Shown here: positions 18,720 through 26,260 of the stretch, piece after piece
Layout of the letters: each line of letters opens with the position of its first letter
Numbering within the stretch: position 1 is the first letter of the stretch
Source: Candidatus Firestoneibacteriota bacterium
GTDB taxonomy: Bacteria > Oederibacteriota > D2-FULL-39-29
DNA: 64,000 nt
Assembly (NCBI GenBank): GCA_903891415.1
Contig: CAITEH010000085.1
Span: 47,032 to 111,031 of the forward strand
Reading direction: 5' to 3'
Notes under the pieces: model-generated
The model's database searches: none
What the model saw: only the letters and a program-made list of their open reading frames with translations
What the model was told of the DNA's origin: nothing
Program-made: the position numbers and the translations under genes

Positions 18720-19621
18720 AAGTTAAAATAGGCAAGCTGCTGCTTAAGAATCCGGTCATGACCGCGTCCGGAACTTTTGGCACGGGTGAGGAACTTGAAG
18801 ATCTCCTGGACCTGAATAAATTGGGCGCTGTTGTGGTAAAAGGTGTTACGCTTTTAGCAAGAGAAGGAAATCCCCTCCCCAGAATAGCCGAGACTCCTTC
18901 CGGGATGCTTAATGCCATAGGCCTGCAAAATCCCGGAATAGACGCTTTCATTAAAGAAAAATGCCCCTTCTTTCTCAGATACAAAGTCCCTTTCATAGTC
19001 AACATCTCCGGTTATCAGGAAAAAGAATACGGCCTGCTCGCGGAGAAACTGGAAGATGTCCCCGGGGTGGCCGGCCTGGAAGTAAATGTTTCGTGTCCTA
19101 ATGTGAATTACAGCCACGGCAGGATCTTTGCGAAAGATCCCGGCGCCGTAGCGCGCATAACGCGCCTCGTAAGAAAAAATACAAAAAAAACGGTTATTGT
19201 AAAACTTTCTCCGGAAATTTCTGATATTAAAATAATTGCCCGCGCGGCCGAGGATGCGGGAGCTGACGCCTTATCTCTGGTCAATACTATTTCGGGCCTG
19301 GCCGTGGACACCGTGACCCGCAAGCCCAGGCTGGCCAATATTATAGGCGGGCTTTCCGGGCCGGCAATCAAACCTATCGGCCTCCGCTGCGTGTGGCAGG
19401 TTTATAATACCGTGAAAATACCCATAGTCGGCATGGGGGGTATTTGCGGGACGGAAGATGCCCTTGAATATCTGATAGCCGGAGCTTCCGCGGTCGCGGT
19501 CGGTACCGGTAATTTTATAGATCCTCAAAGCACGGTCAGGATAGTTGACGGAATAAAAAAATATCTTAAAGCAAACGGCCTGAAGAACGTGTCTGATTTG
19601 ACAGGAAGTTTACAGGTATAA
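18707..19621 (+). CDS. pyrD: Dihydroorotate dehydrogenase (NAD+-type, class 1B) catalytic subunit
   Basis: FMN enzyme converting dihydroorotate to orotate, step four of pyrimidine synthesis. 304 residues of TIM-barrel type: PVMTASGTFGTGEEL, VVVKGVTLLAREGNPLPRI, NAIGLQNPGIDAF, NVSCPNVNYSHG with the class-1 catalytic Cys, VKLSPEI, VNTISGLAVD, GLSGPAIKPIGL and GMGGICGTEDALEYLIAGAS. The 13-nt overlap with pyrK supports the two-subunit B-type enzyme, which uses NAD+ and suits an anaerobe because it needs no respiratory quinone. Confidence 0.96.
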   Translation: MENLKVKIGKLLLKNPVMTASGTFGTGEELEDLLDLNKLGAVVVKGVTLLAREGNPLPRIAETPSGMLNAIGLQNPGIDAFIKEKCPFFLRYKVPFIVNISGYQEKEYGLLAEKLEDVPGVAGLEVNVSCPNVNYSHGRIFAKDPGAVARITRLVRKNTKKTVIVKLSPEISDIKIIARAAEDAGADALSLVNTISGLAVDTVTRKPRLANIIGGLSGPAIKPIGLRCVWQVYNTVKIPIVGMGGICGTEDALEYLIAGASAVAVGTGNFIDPQSTVRIVDGIKKYLKANGLKNVSDLTGSLQV

Positions 19622-19638
19622 GGAACAGGCGGAAATTT

Positions 19639-21030
19639 ATGGCGGAATACAGGTTAGAAAAAGACAGTCTCGGGGAAAAAAATGTGCCCAAAGCGGCGTA
19701 TTACGGCATTCATACCCAAAGAGCGCTGGAGAATTTTGTCTTATCCGGCAAAGCTGTAAACAAAGCGCTTATCCGGGCTCTGGCGCTTGTAAAAAAAGCC
19801 GCCGCCGAAACAAATCACGAGCTGAAATATCTTACTGTTACACAGGTAAAGGCCATCACAGCGGCTTGTGACGAAATAATAGACGGGGGCCTGGCCGGAG
19901 AATTCCCGGTAGACGCGCTTCAGGGCGGGGCCGGTACGTCCACTAATATGAATGTCAATGAAGTTATTGCCAACCGGGCCATAGAACTGCTGGGGGGAGA
20001 AAAGGGGAATTATACTCTGGTAGATCCGCTGGGCCAGGTTAACCTCCACCAGTCCACAAACGATGTCTATCCTACGGCCTTAAAGATCGCCTGCATATAT
20101 TCTTTAAGGGCCCTGAGCCAGTCCATTACCCTGCTGCAAGGCGCTTTCCAGAGAAAAGAGAAGGAGTTCGCAGGTATTGTTAAAATAGGCCGGACAGAAC
20201 TTCAGGAAGCGGTGCCGATAACCCTGGGAGCGGAGTTCTCGGCTTTTGCCGAAGCTTTTGCAAGGGACCGCTGGAGGACCTTTAAGTCAGAGGAGCGTTT
20301 AAGGGTCGTAAATATAGGGGGTACCGCGGTAGGCACGGGCCTGGGCGCTCCCAAAAGCTATATCTTTCAGGTTATTGAAAAACTCAGGGCCTTATCCGGG
20401 CTCGGGATCTCCAGAAATGAAAATGTTGTGGACGCGACAGCAAATGCGGACGCGTTTGCCGAGGTTTCCGGTATTTTAAAAGCGCACGCGGTGAATATCA
20501 TTAAGATCTCGAATGACCTGCGGCTGCTAAATCTGCTGGGAGAGCTCAAACTCCCGGAACTGCAGGCCGGCTCCTCCATAATGCCGGGGAAGATCAATCC
20601 GGTGATCCCGGAGGCGGCCATACAGGCGGGGCTTACAGTTATCGCGAATGATTCAATAATTACGCAGGCGGTTTCAAGAGGCACCCTGCAGATCAGCGAG
20701 TTTATGCCGGTTATCGCCGAGGCCATGCTGGGCTCCCTGGAGCTTCTGAACAATATTGATCTTATGCTCCTCAAACTTGTTGACGGCATAACGGCGGACG
20801 AAGCCCGGTGCCGGGAGTATTTTGAGAGAAGCCCGGCAATAGTAACGGCATTTTTGCCTTACATAGGGTATGAAAAAGCCGGAGAGCTTCTAAAGGAATT
20901 CAAGGGCTCAGGAAAAACAGGCCTTAAAGATTTCCTTTCAGAAAAACTGGGGGCGGAACTGGTGGAAAAAGTGCTTTCACCTTATGCTCTGGTCGCCCTG
21001 GGTTATAGAGATGATGCAAACCACACCTAA
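19639..21030 (+). CDS. aspA: Aspartate ammonia-lyase
   Basis: Reversibly converts L-aspartate to fumarate and ammonia. The 463 residues fit AspA. Markers: DSLGEKNVPKAAYYGIHTQR at the N-terminus, GGAGTSTNMNVNEVIANRA, HQSTNDVYPTALKIA, TELQEAVPITLG, GGTAVGTGL, and the fumarase/aspartase signature GSSIMPGKINPV with the catalytic loop Ser. Fumarase C is closely related; the GIHTQRALENF and GRTELQEAVP segments fit AspA better. It overlaps the start of hydF. As far as I recall, AspA has been found next to hyd maturation genes in other anaerobes, where ammonia supply for the H-cluster bridge has been discussed; that link is inference here. Confidence 0.9.
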   Translation: MAEYRLEKDSLGEKNVPKAAYYGIHTQRALENFVLSGKAVNKALIRALALVKKAAAETNHELKYLTVTQVKAITAACDEIIDGGLAGEFPVDALQGGAGTSTNMNVNEVIANRAIELLGGEKGNYTLVDPLGQVNLHQSTNDVYPTALKIACIYSLRALSQSITLLQGAFQRKEKEFAGIVKIGRTELQEAVPITLGAEFSAFAEAFARDRWRTFKSEERLRVVNIGGTAVGTGLGAPKSYIFQVIEKLRALSGLGISRNENVVDATANADAFAEVSGILKAHAVNIIKISNDLRLLNLLGELKLPELQAGSSIMPGKINPVIPEAAIQAGLTVIANDSIITQAVSRGTLQISEFMPVIAEAMLGSLELLNNIDLMLLKLVDGITADEARCREYFERSPAIVTAFLPYIGYEKAGELLKEFKGSGKTGLKDFLSEKLGAELVEKVLSPYALVALGYRDDANHT

Positions 21031-22270
21031 ATCTTTGCGCCTGCAAATAGGTATTTTCGGCAGGACAAATATCGGAAAATCCAGTTTTCTTAATATGATC
21101 GCCGGCCAGGATGTTTCCATTACCAGCGCGGTCGCGGGTACCACCACCGATGTTGTCGAGAAGGCCATGGAACTCCTGCCCCTAGGGCCGGTGGTTTTTT
21201 TGGATACGGCGGGTTTTGATGACAGATCCGAACTCGGGAGTTTAAGGGTCAAGAAAACAAAAAAAATATTTGACCGGTCTGATATTATCCTGCTGCTTGT
21301 CGAGGCCGGGACCTGGTCGCCTTATGAAGAAGAAATACTGTCCGAAGCAAAACTAAGAAAGATCCCCGTCATCCCGGTAGTTAATAAGACCGATCTCAAA
21401 AAAGCGGACAGTGCTTTTCTGGAACTGCTGAAACAAAAGTCGGGGCAGGTGGTGGAATGTTCCTCCCTGGACCTTAAGAACCGGGATAGATACATAAATA
21501 TTTTGAAGACCGAACTTATAAAGGCCTGTCCCGAAGGGTTCCTTAATCCTCCGGCTCTTCTGGGGGACCTAATTAAACCCGGAGGTATGGGAGTGCTTAT
21601 TGTTCCCATAGACCTGCAGGCGCCGAAGGGGCGTTTGATACTCCCCCAGGTGCAGGCAATAAGGGACGCGCTGGATAATGACGAAGCGGTAGTTGTCTGC
21701 AAGGAAAGGGAGTACGCGCATGTTCTTGCGAACCTTAAGAACCCCCCGGATATAGTAGTCTCTGATTCCCAGTCGGTCCTTAAAATGGTCGCCGATACCC
21801 CGCCCGGAGTGAATTGCACGACTTTTTCTATACTTTTCTCCCGCTATAAAGGCGATATTGTAGAGGCGGCAAAAGGTATTACAGCCGTGGAAACCATGAA
21901 AGCCGGGGATAAGATACTGATAGCTGAGGCCTGTTCTCACCATGCTATTGAGGATGACATTGGCAGGGTAAAGATCCCGAGATGGCTGCGGCAGTACATC
22001 GGAGGGGATATTGAAGTTGAGATCTGTTCGGGCAGGGATTATCCCGAGGATCTTTCAAGTTATAAACTTATTATTCCCTGCGGCGGCTGCATGCTGACCA
22101 GGCGTGAAATGCTGGCCCGCATACACAAGGCAAAAGAGTACGGAGTCGCGGTTTCAAATTACGGGATCGCGATAGCGTTCCTTCAGGGTGTATTAAAAAG
22201 AGTGCTTTCCCCGTTCCCTGCCGCACTTGAAGCCTTTGAAAGAGAAATGAAAGCGGTGAAGAGAAAATGA
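21011..22270 (+). CDS. hydF: [FeFe]-hydrogenase H-cluster maturation GTPase HydF
   Basis: Scaffold and GTPase on which the 2Fe subcluster of the H-cluster is assembled before insertion into the hydrogenase. The N-terminal GTPase domain has P-loop GRTNIGKS (residues 17-24 from this start), GTTTDVVEKA as switch I, DTAGFDD as G3 and NKTDL as G4. The C-terminal domain has the HydF cluster ligands: Cys and His in EACSHHAIEDD and the pair of Cys in PCGGCML. The ATG at 21011 (or 21014) is favoured because family members start shortly before the P-loop; an in-frame ATG at 20984 would add nine residues. The start overlaps aspA. HydE, HydG and a hydrogenase are not in the window but should exist elsewhere. 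Confidence 0.95.
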   Translation: MMQTTPKSLRLQIGIFGRTNIGKSSFLNMIAGQDVSITSAVAGTTTDVVEKAMELLPLGPVVFLDTAGFDDRSELGSLRVKKTKKIFDRSDIILLLVEAGTWSPYEEEILSEAKLRKIPVIPVVNKTDLKKADSAFLELLKQKSGQVVECSSLDLKNRDRYINILKTELIKACPEGFLNPPALLGDLIKPGGMGVLIVPIDLQAPKGRLILPQVQAIRDALDNDEAVVVCKEREYAHVLANLKNPPDIVVSDSQSVLKMVADTPPGVNCTTFSILFSRYKGDIVEAAKGITAVETMKAGDKILIAEACSHHAIEDDIGRVKIPRWLRQYIGGDIEVEICSGRDYPEDLSSYKLIIPCGGCMLTRREMLARIHKAKEYGVAVSNYGIAIAFLQGVLKRVLSPFPAALEAFEREMKAVKRK

Positions 22271-23112
22271 AAAAAGTTAGAAGGCGGCAGCTGCCCGCCG
22301 GCTGGTATCCTGTTTCCGAAAAAGAGACACTTAAAGAGATAGAGGATTTTAAAAGCCGGTTCCTGCCCTATTTTATACCCAGGAAATACGGTATTGGCGG
22401 GCTCGTGCCCCACGCGGGCTGGTACTTCAGCGGAGAGCTCGCCGCTTCCGTTATGGCTTCTCTTGAATGGCAAAAACCGGAACTTGTGGTCATCTTTGGC
22501 GGCCATCTTCCGGCAGGAGAACAGCCGCTGATAACTCTCGCGGAAAATTTCGAAACACCCCTGGGGAATATAGAAAATGCCTCCGGTTTGGCGGCGGAGC
22601 TTTCTAAGGAACTTGAATTCGGAGAAGATATTTTTCCCGACAATACTGTTGAGATCCAGCTTCCGCTCGTAAAATATTTTTTTCCCCGGGCAAAGCTCCT
22701 GGCAGTAAGACTGCCTGCGTCCCTTGCTGCCCTGCGGAGTTCTCCGCTTATTCTGGAAAAAATAAAAAAAACCTTTTCGAAATATTTATTTCTTGCCAGT
22801 ACGGATCTGACGCATTACGGCCCTAATTATGATTTTACCCCGCGGGGTACGGGCAAAAAAGCCCTGGAGTGGGTAAAAGAAGTTAATGATAAAGGTTTTA
22901 TTGACTTGGCTGCCGGGTTAAAAGGGAAAGAGCTTATCGAATACGCGGACTCTTCCGGAAGTGCCTGTTCTGCCGGCGCGGCAGCCGGGCTAATTGCCAC
23001 GGCAAAACAACTTGGCGCAGTTTCCGGAAAACTTTTGACCTATAGAACAAGTTATGACGTTATGCCTGATCCCGGGGGCTCCTTTGTCGGTTACGCGGGA
23101 ATTGTGTATTAG
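22267..23112 (+). CDS. AmmeMemoRadiSam system protein B (MEMO1 family)
   Basis: Member of the MEMO1 family, a dioxygenase-like fold with a metal site. 281 residues with VPHAGWYFSGELAASVMASL (first His), FGGHLPAGEQP (second His), DNTVEIQLPLVKYFFP (Glu), ASTDLTHYGPNYDF (His) and the SGSACSAGAAAGLI segment with conserved Cys. Bacterial family members often sit with an AMMECR1 protein and a radical-SAM enzyme in a putative RNA- or protein-modifying set, but neither partner is adjacent here. It overlaps hydF by 4 nt (ATGA), so it is expressed with the hydrogenase maturation gene. Confidence 0.88.
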   Translation: MKKVRRRQLPAGWYPVSEKETLKEIEDFKSRFLPYFIPRKYGIGGLVPHAGWYFSGELAASVMASLEWQKPELVVIFGGHLPAGEQPLITLAENFETPLGNIENASGLAAELSKELEFGEDIFPDNTVEIQLPLVKYFFPRAKLLAVRLPASLAALRSSPLILEKIKKTFSKYLFLASTDLTHYGPNYDFTPRGTGKKALEWVKEVNDKGFIDLAAGLKGKELIEYADSSGSACSAGAAAGLIATAKQLGAVSGKLLTYRTSYDVMPDPGGSFVGYAGIVY

Positions 23113-23125
23113 GGAAAAGGGAATG

Positions 23126-23160
23126 GGTCCTCGGTGCTGGGTTTTGGGGGCTGGGTGTTA
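23126..23160 (+). repeat. Heptamer tandem array (five 7-nt units)
   Basis: Five consecutive units in register: GGTCCTC, GGTGCTG, GGTTTTG, GGGGCTG, GGTGTTA. The consensus GGTNNTN recurs at 27704-27780 and 63203-63230. Lies between the Memo-like gene and the VOC gene. Confidence 0.75.
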
Positions 23161-23217
23161 GGAGAAGCAAGCAGGGAAGAACCCGCTTGGCGGGGCATAT
23201 TTTATAAAGGAGAGAAA

Positions 23218-23619
23218 ATGATAAAAGGATTTGCGCATATATGTTTCATAGTATCTGATCTTGAGCGCTCCGTAAAATTTTACAGGGACGTTCTTGGTTT
23301 TAAAGAGGCCTTTGATTTTACCGACGAAAAGAGAGGTAAATTCGGGGCGTATTTGCATATTAATAACAGATGTTTTATTGAGATGTTCAAGGGGGAACTT
23401 AAACCCCGGGCCGAAGGACAACCTTACGGTCATTTTTGTCTGGAAGTAAATGAAATTGAAAAGACCGTAACAGAACTCCGGAAAAAGGGCCTGGACGTAA
23501 CAGAGGTAAAACTGGGTTCTGATCAAAGTTATCAGGCCTGGCTCGCGGATCCCGACGGCAACAGGATAGAACTTCATGAGTATACTGAAAAAAGCAGGCA
23601 GAATATACATTTGAAGTGA
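23218..23619 (+). CDS. VOC-family (glyoxalase-like) protein
   Basis: Small vicinal-oxygen-chelate fold protein, 133 residues from the ATG at 23218, which follows AAAGGAGAG. The pattern FAHICFIVSDLERSVKFYRD, VLGFKEAFDF, CFIEMFKG, HFCLEVNEIEKTVTELRKKG and ADPDGNRIELHEYT is the lactoylglutathione lyase-like fold with metal ligands His (AHICF), Glu (FIEMF), His (GHFCL) and Glu (IELHE). The function within the superfamily cannot be told (lyase, resistance or dioxygenase). An upstream in-frame ATG at 23134 was rejected because it lies in the heptamer array and has no ribosome-binding site. Confidence 0.85.
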   Translation: MIKGFAHICFIVSDLERSVKFYRDVLGFKEAFDFTDEKRGKFGAYLHINNRCFIEMFKGELKPRAEGQPYGHFCLEVNEIEKTVTELRKKGLDVTEVKLGSDQSYQAWLADPDGNRIELHEYTEKSRQNIHLK

Positions 23620-23640
23620 CCGGAAGACGGTATTTTGTAC

Positions 23641-23668
23641 TTGATTTGCAAAAGGTTAGTGCTATAAT
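23641..23668 (+). promoter_or_regulatory. Predicted promoter of the secreted beta-rich protein gene
   Basis: TTGATT (23641-23646) and TATAAT (23663-23668) with a 16-bp spacer, upstream of the Shine-Dalgarno GGGAGGGTGG and the ATG at 23725. Confidence 0.6.
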
Positions 23669-23724
23669 AAATCACTTAAAAACAAATTTCAGGTAAAGCG
23701 GATAAGATCCGGGAGGGTGGAGCT

Positions 23725-24390
23725 ATGGTAAGAAAGCTGGTGATGGCAGTAATGGTGGTATGTTTCGGGTTTTCGCTGTACGCGGCGAAGATCTCCGAAG
23801 GTTTTGAGGACAAAACAGTCCTGAAGAAGTGGGAGATAGAAGGTGATGTAGCCGTTTCTGACGCGCAGAAACACGGGGGTAACTCCTCTCTTTTTACGCC
23901 GGCCGGAGCAACAGCAATTTTCAGATTCAGTACCGAGAACAAGTTTGGTACCGTAACTATGTGGGTATATGACTCTTTTGCCGTAAAAAAAGGGACGGGC
24001 AGCGGTCCTTACTTCGGGTTGATAAACAGCGATGATGACAAAGCAGTTGAGATAATAAGCTATAAACCCTATCTAAATCTCAATGACTATAGTGAGGTCT
24101 TTACCGCTGAAAACCAGTGGTTCAGCCCGTGGCATTCCGCAATCAAAAGGCCCAAAGCGGCCTGGGGGAAGTTCACTTTTACTTTTACCGATGATAAAAC
24201 TCTGGGAGCTACATTTAACGATGATAAAGAGAGTGCCCAATTTTCTAATAAACTTGAATTTTTCAATAAAGGCGCGAACGGTATAGTTCTTTCCGGCGGC
24301 GCAAGCCAGGGTGCCAAAAATGAGACTTTCTATTTTGACGACATTGAAATAGATGTAAAGGATGCCGCAAAGGCCCCGGAAAAGAAATAA
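23725..24390 (+). CDS. Secreted hypothetical protein, probably beta-sandwich
   Basis: Not recognised as a named family. A clear Sec signal peptide (MVRKLVMAVMVVCFGFSLYA) precedes ~200 residues beginning KISEGFEDKTVLKKWEIEGD. The 'GFED...W...G' opening, the alternating strand pattern and the end FYFDDIEIDVKDA resemble concanavalin-like/LamG or carbohydrate-binding jelly-roll domains. It has its own promoter, a strong Shine-Dalgarno and a strong terminator, so it is monocistronic. This suggests a fairly abundant exported protein. No lipobox and no membrane anchor were seen. Confidence 0.7.
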   Translation: MVRKLVMAVMVVCFGFSLYAAKISEGFEDKTVLKKWEIEGDVAVSDAQKHGGNSSLFTPAGATAIFRFSTENKFGTVTMWVYDSFAVKKGTGSGPYFGLINSDDDKAVEIISYKPYLNLNDYSEVFTAENQWFSPWHSAIKRPKAAWGKFTFTFTDDKTLGATFNDDKESAQFSNKLEFFNKGANGIVLSGGASQGAKNETFYFDDIEIDVKDAAKAPEKK

Positions 24391-24404
24391 AATAATAAGC
24401 AAAA

Positions 24405-24439
24405 ATGGACGCCTGCTTCTCCGGGCGTCCATTTTTTTT
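24405..24439 (+). terminator. Intrinsic terminator of the secreted protein gene
   Basis: ATGGACGCC (24405-24413) pairs perfectly with GGCGTCCAT (24424-24432) around a ten-base loop, followed by a run of eight T residues. Confidence 0.92.
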
Positions 24440-24474
24440 ATTGTTTTCTCAGCTTCTAAACGGACACAATACCC

Positions 24475-24503
24475 TTTAAACCCGTGAAAAAATATGATAA
24501 AAT
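24475..24503 (+). promoter_or_regulatory. Predicted tRNA-Thr promoter
   Basis: TTTAAA (24475-24480) and TAAAAT (24498-24503), spacer 17 bp, with the mature tRNA 5' end 11 bases after the -10 box. The -35 match is weak. Confidence 0.45.
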
Positions 24504-24513
24504 ATAAAAAGAC

Positions 24514-24589
24514 GCTGATGTAGCTCAGTTGGTAGAGCAGCAAATTCGTAATTTGCAGGTCGTCGGTTCGATCCCGACCATCAGCTCCA
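24514..24589 (+). tRNA. tRNA-Thr (anticodon CGT)
   Basis: The 76-nt cloverleaf has acceptor arms GCTGATG / CATCAGC, a D-arm GCTC...GAGC, and an anticodon stem GCAAA / TTTGC around loop TTCGTAA (anticodon CGT, reading ACG). The T-arm is GTCGG / CCGAC around TTCGATC. Discriminator T is followed by an encoded CCA (24587-24589). It stands alone between the terminator of the upstream gene and a repeat-rich 200-bp intergenic region. Confidence 0.97.
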
Positions 24590-24598
24590 GTTAAAGCT

Positions 24599-24785
24599 AT
24601 TCCACTGACCCTGTAGCATGCTCTATGTTCAGGTGCAGGGCCATCATGGTTGCAAAAATATCTGATTCCACTGATATTAAGACAGAGTAAAAGAATACAG
24701 AATGGCAGGATAACAAGTTGAGCAAAGGTATTTAAAAATCCTTTTACCTTTTGCGAAATCCGCCTGGGCGGAAAATTCCACTGAT
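24599..24785 (+). repeat. Dispersed ATTCCACTGAY elements between tRNA-Thr and the transglutaminase gene
   Basis: ATTCCACTGAC at 24599-24609 and ATTCCACTGAT at 24665-24675 and 24775-24785. The middle copy is followed after 29 nt by GCAGGA, exactly the spacing inside the 52-bp array at 63874 onward; the first is followed by CTATG and GCAGG in the same order with a slightly different spacing. Two inverted repeats also lie here: GCAAAGGTA (24722-24730) with TACCTTTTGC (24745-24754), and TCCGCC/GGCGGA (24759-24772). No gene was seen in this stretch. Confidence 0.65.
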
Positions 24786-24788
24786 AAA

Positions 24789-26252
24789 ATGTATAGAATA
24801 TTAAAAGCGTATTGCATAGCCATATTATTCCTGGCGCCGCTTTTTGGCGCTGATTATCCTATTTCCGAGTATTTTAATATACTTATTAATGATTCCAAAG
24901 TGGGCTATTCTTCCGTTCTTACCGAAAAAACCATTTTTGAAACCAAAACCTGCCTTAAAGAAACCACTTACATGCTTTTTGAAATAAAAAGATTTAAAGA
25001 TTCAATAAAAATGGAGACAAAAACTGAACTTTATTTTTCTGAAGAGCTTGAACCGTATTATTTTAAGTCCTACGAAAACCTGACAGGCCAGGAAAGGTTC
25101 ATGGAAGGGAGGATAAAACAAAATAAGGCCTATATAACCGATAAATTCGCGGGTAAAGAGGAAAAGAAAGAATTTGCACTTCCTCCCGGGACAATATTTG
25201 CCGGTATGCTGGATAATTTCTTAAGAAAAGCGGGGCTCCTTCCCAATAAGAGCTATGTTGTAAAGGTCTTTGATAACAGCATGCTGTCCGTAGCCGATGT
25301 TAAAATTAAGATAAACGGCCTTGAAAAACAAACTGCCGGGAACAGGGAGTACAGCTGCTACGCTATCGATACGGAAATGTATAATATTTTGACCAGTATT
25401 TACGTTGATAAACAGGGTTATACCATAAGGACGAAAAATGCCCAGCTGGGACTGGAAGAGGTCATAGCGACGGAAGCTGAAGCAAAGAAAAGCTTTTCCG
25501 CGAATGTCGATATTCTTTCTGATTTTGCGGTCAAATGCAGCCGTATCATAGAAAGGCCGGGTGACGTAAAAGAAATGAATTGCAGCCTGGTCTTTGAAAA
25601 AGGACTGCCGGAAGGCCTTAACCAAAACAGCCTTTCAGGGACTTCCATAAAAATAATTAAAGAAAATATGGCTATTTGTACCCTGCGGCGGACGGAGTTT
25701 CCCGTAGAAAAAGCCGCGGCTTTCCCTATAGGCGAGAAAGGCCTGGAAAAATATTTGAAACCGTCGCCGTATGAACAGTCTGAAGATGCGGAACTGATAA
25801 AAACGGCAAGAACCATCGCGGGGAACGAGAAGAATTCCCTGAAAGCCGCCGGAAAAATAGTCAACTGGGTGAACGGGCGCGTAGTAAACAAGAGTTTTAG
25901 TTCTGTTTTTGCCACGGCCAAAGAAACCTTTGACAGTAAACAGGGCGACTGCAAAGGGCATGCCGTACTGGCCAGCGCGCTTTGTAAAGCACTCGGCATT
26001 CCGGCAAAAATAGCCGCGGGGATCTACCCGGTGAATGACCGGTTCTATTATCATATGTGGTTAGAGGTCTATTTGGGCAACGGAAATTGGGCGGCCATGG
26101 ACCCCACATTCAATGAAACTGTTCTGGACGCCGCGCACATAAAACTGGTCGAGGGGACGCTGGATGACGCGGGGAAACTGGCTTTTATGGTGGAAGTGTA
26201 TAAATATTTTAAAAATATGGAAGTGGTGGTGTTTAAACTTATTTACAGGTAG
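24789..26252 (+). CDS. Secreted transglutaminase-like (cysteine-protease fold) protein
   Basis: 487 residues with an N-terminal signal peptide (ILKAYCIAILFLAPLFGA), so probably periplasmic or envelope-bound. The N-terminal ~290 residues are beta-rich and unassigned; the C-terminal domain is transglutaminase-like with the catalytic triad Cys in KQGDCKGHAVLASAL, His in FYYHMWLEVYL and Asp in WAAMDPTFNET. Such proteins usually act as proteases or amidases rather than crosslinkers; the substrate is unknown. There is no Shine-Dalgarno: the bases before the ATG are the ATTCCACTGAT repeat element. It is followed 8 bp later by gatB. Confidence 0.85.
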   Translation: MYRILKAYCIAILFLAPLFGADYPISEYFNILINDSKVGYSSVLTEKTIFETKTCLKETTYMLFEIKRFKDSIKMETKTELYFSEELEPYYFKSYENLTGQERFMEGRIKQNKAYITDKFAGKEEKKEFALPPGTIFAGMLDNFLRKAGLLPNKSYVVKVFDNSMLSVADVKIKINGLEKQTAGNREYSCYAIDTEMYNILTSIYVDKQGYTIRTKNAQLGLEEVIATEAEAKKSFSANVDILSDFAVKCSRIIERPGDVKEMNCSLVFEKGLPEGLNQNSLSGTSIKIIKENMAICTLRRTEFPVEKAAAFPIGEKGLEKYLKPSPYEQSEDAELIKTARTIAGNEKNSLKAAGKIVNWVNGRVVNKSFSSVFATAKETFDSKQGDCKGHAVLASALCKALGIPAKIAAGIYPVNDRFYYHMWLEVYLGNGNWAAMDPTFNETVLDAAHIKLVEGTLDDAGKLAFMVEVYKYFKNMEVVVFKLIYR

Positions 26253-26260
26253 GGGGAAAG

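Noticed and set aside
19639..21030. Class II fumarase instead of aspartate ammonia-lyase
   Set aside because: The shared superfamily signature cannot separate them, but the GIHTQRALENF opening and surrounding motifs fit aspartase better.
25418..25999. Antisense open frame (193 codons) opposite the transglutaminase-like gene
   Set aside because: Same reasons: fully covered by a gene with an intact catalytic triad, with low-complexity Ser/Phe-rich translation.
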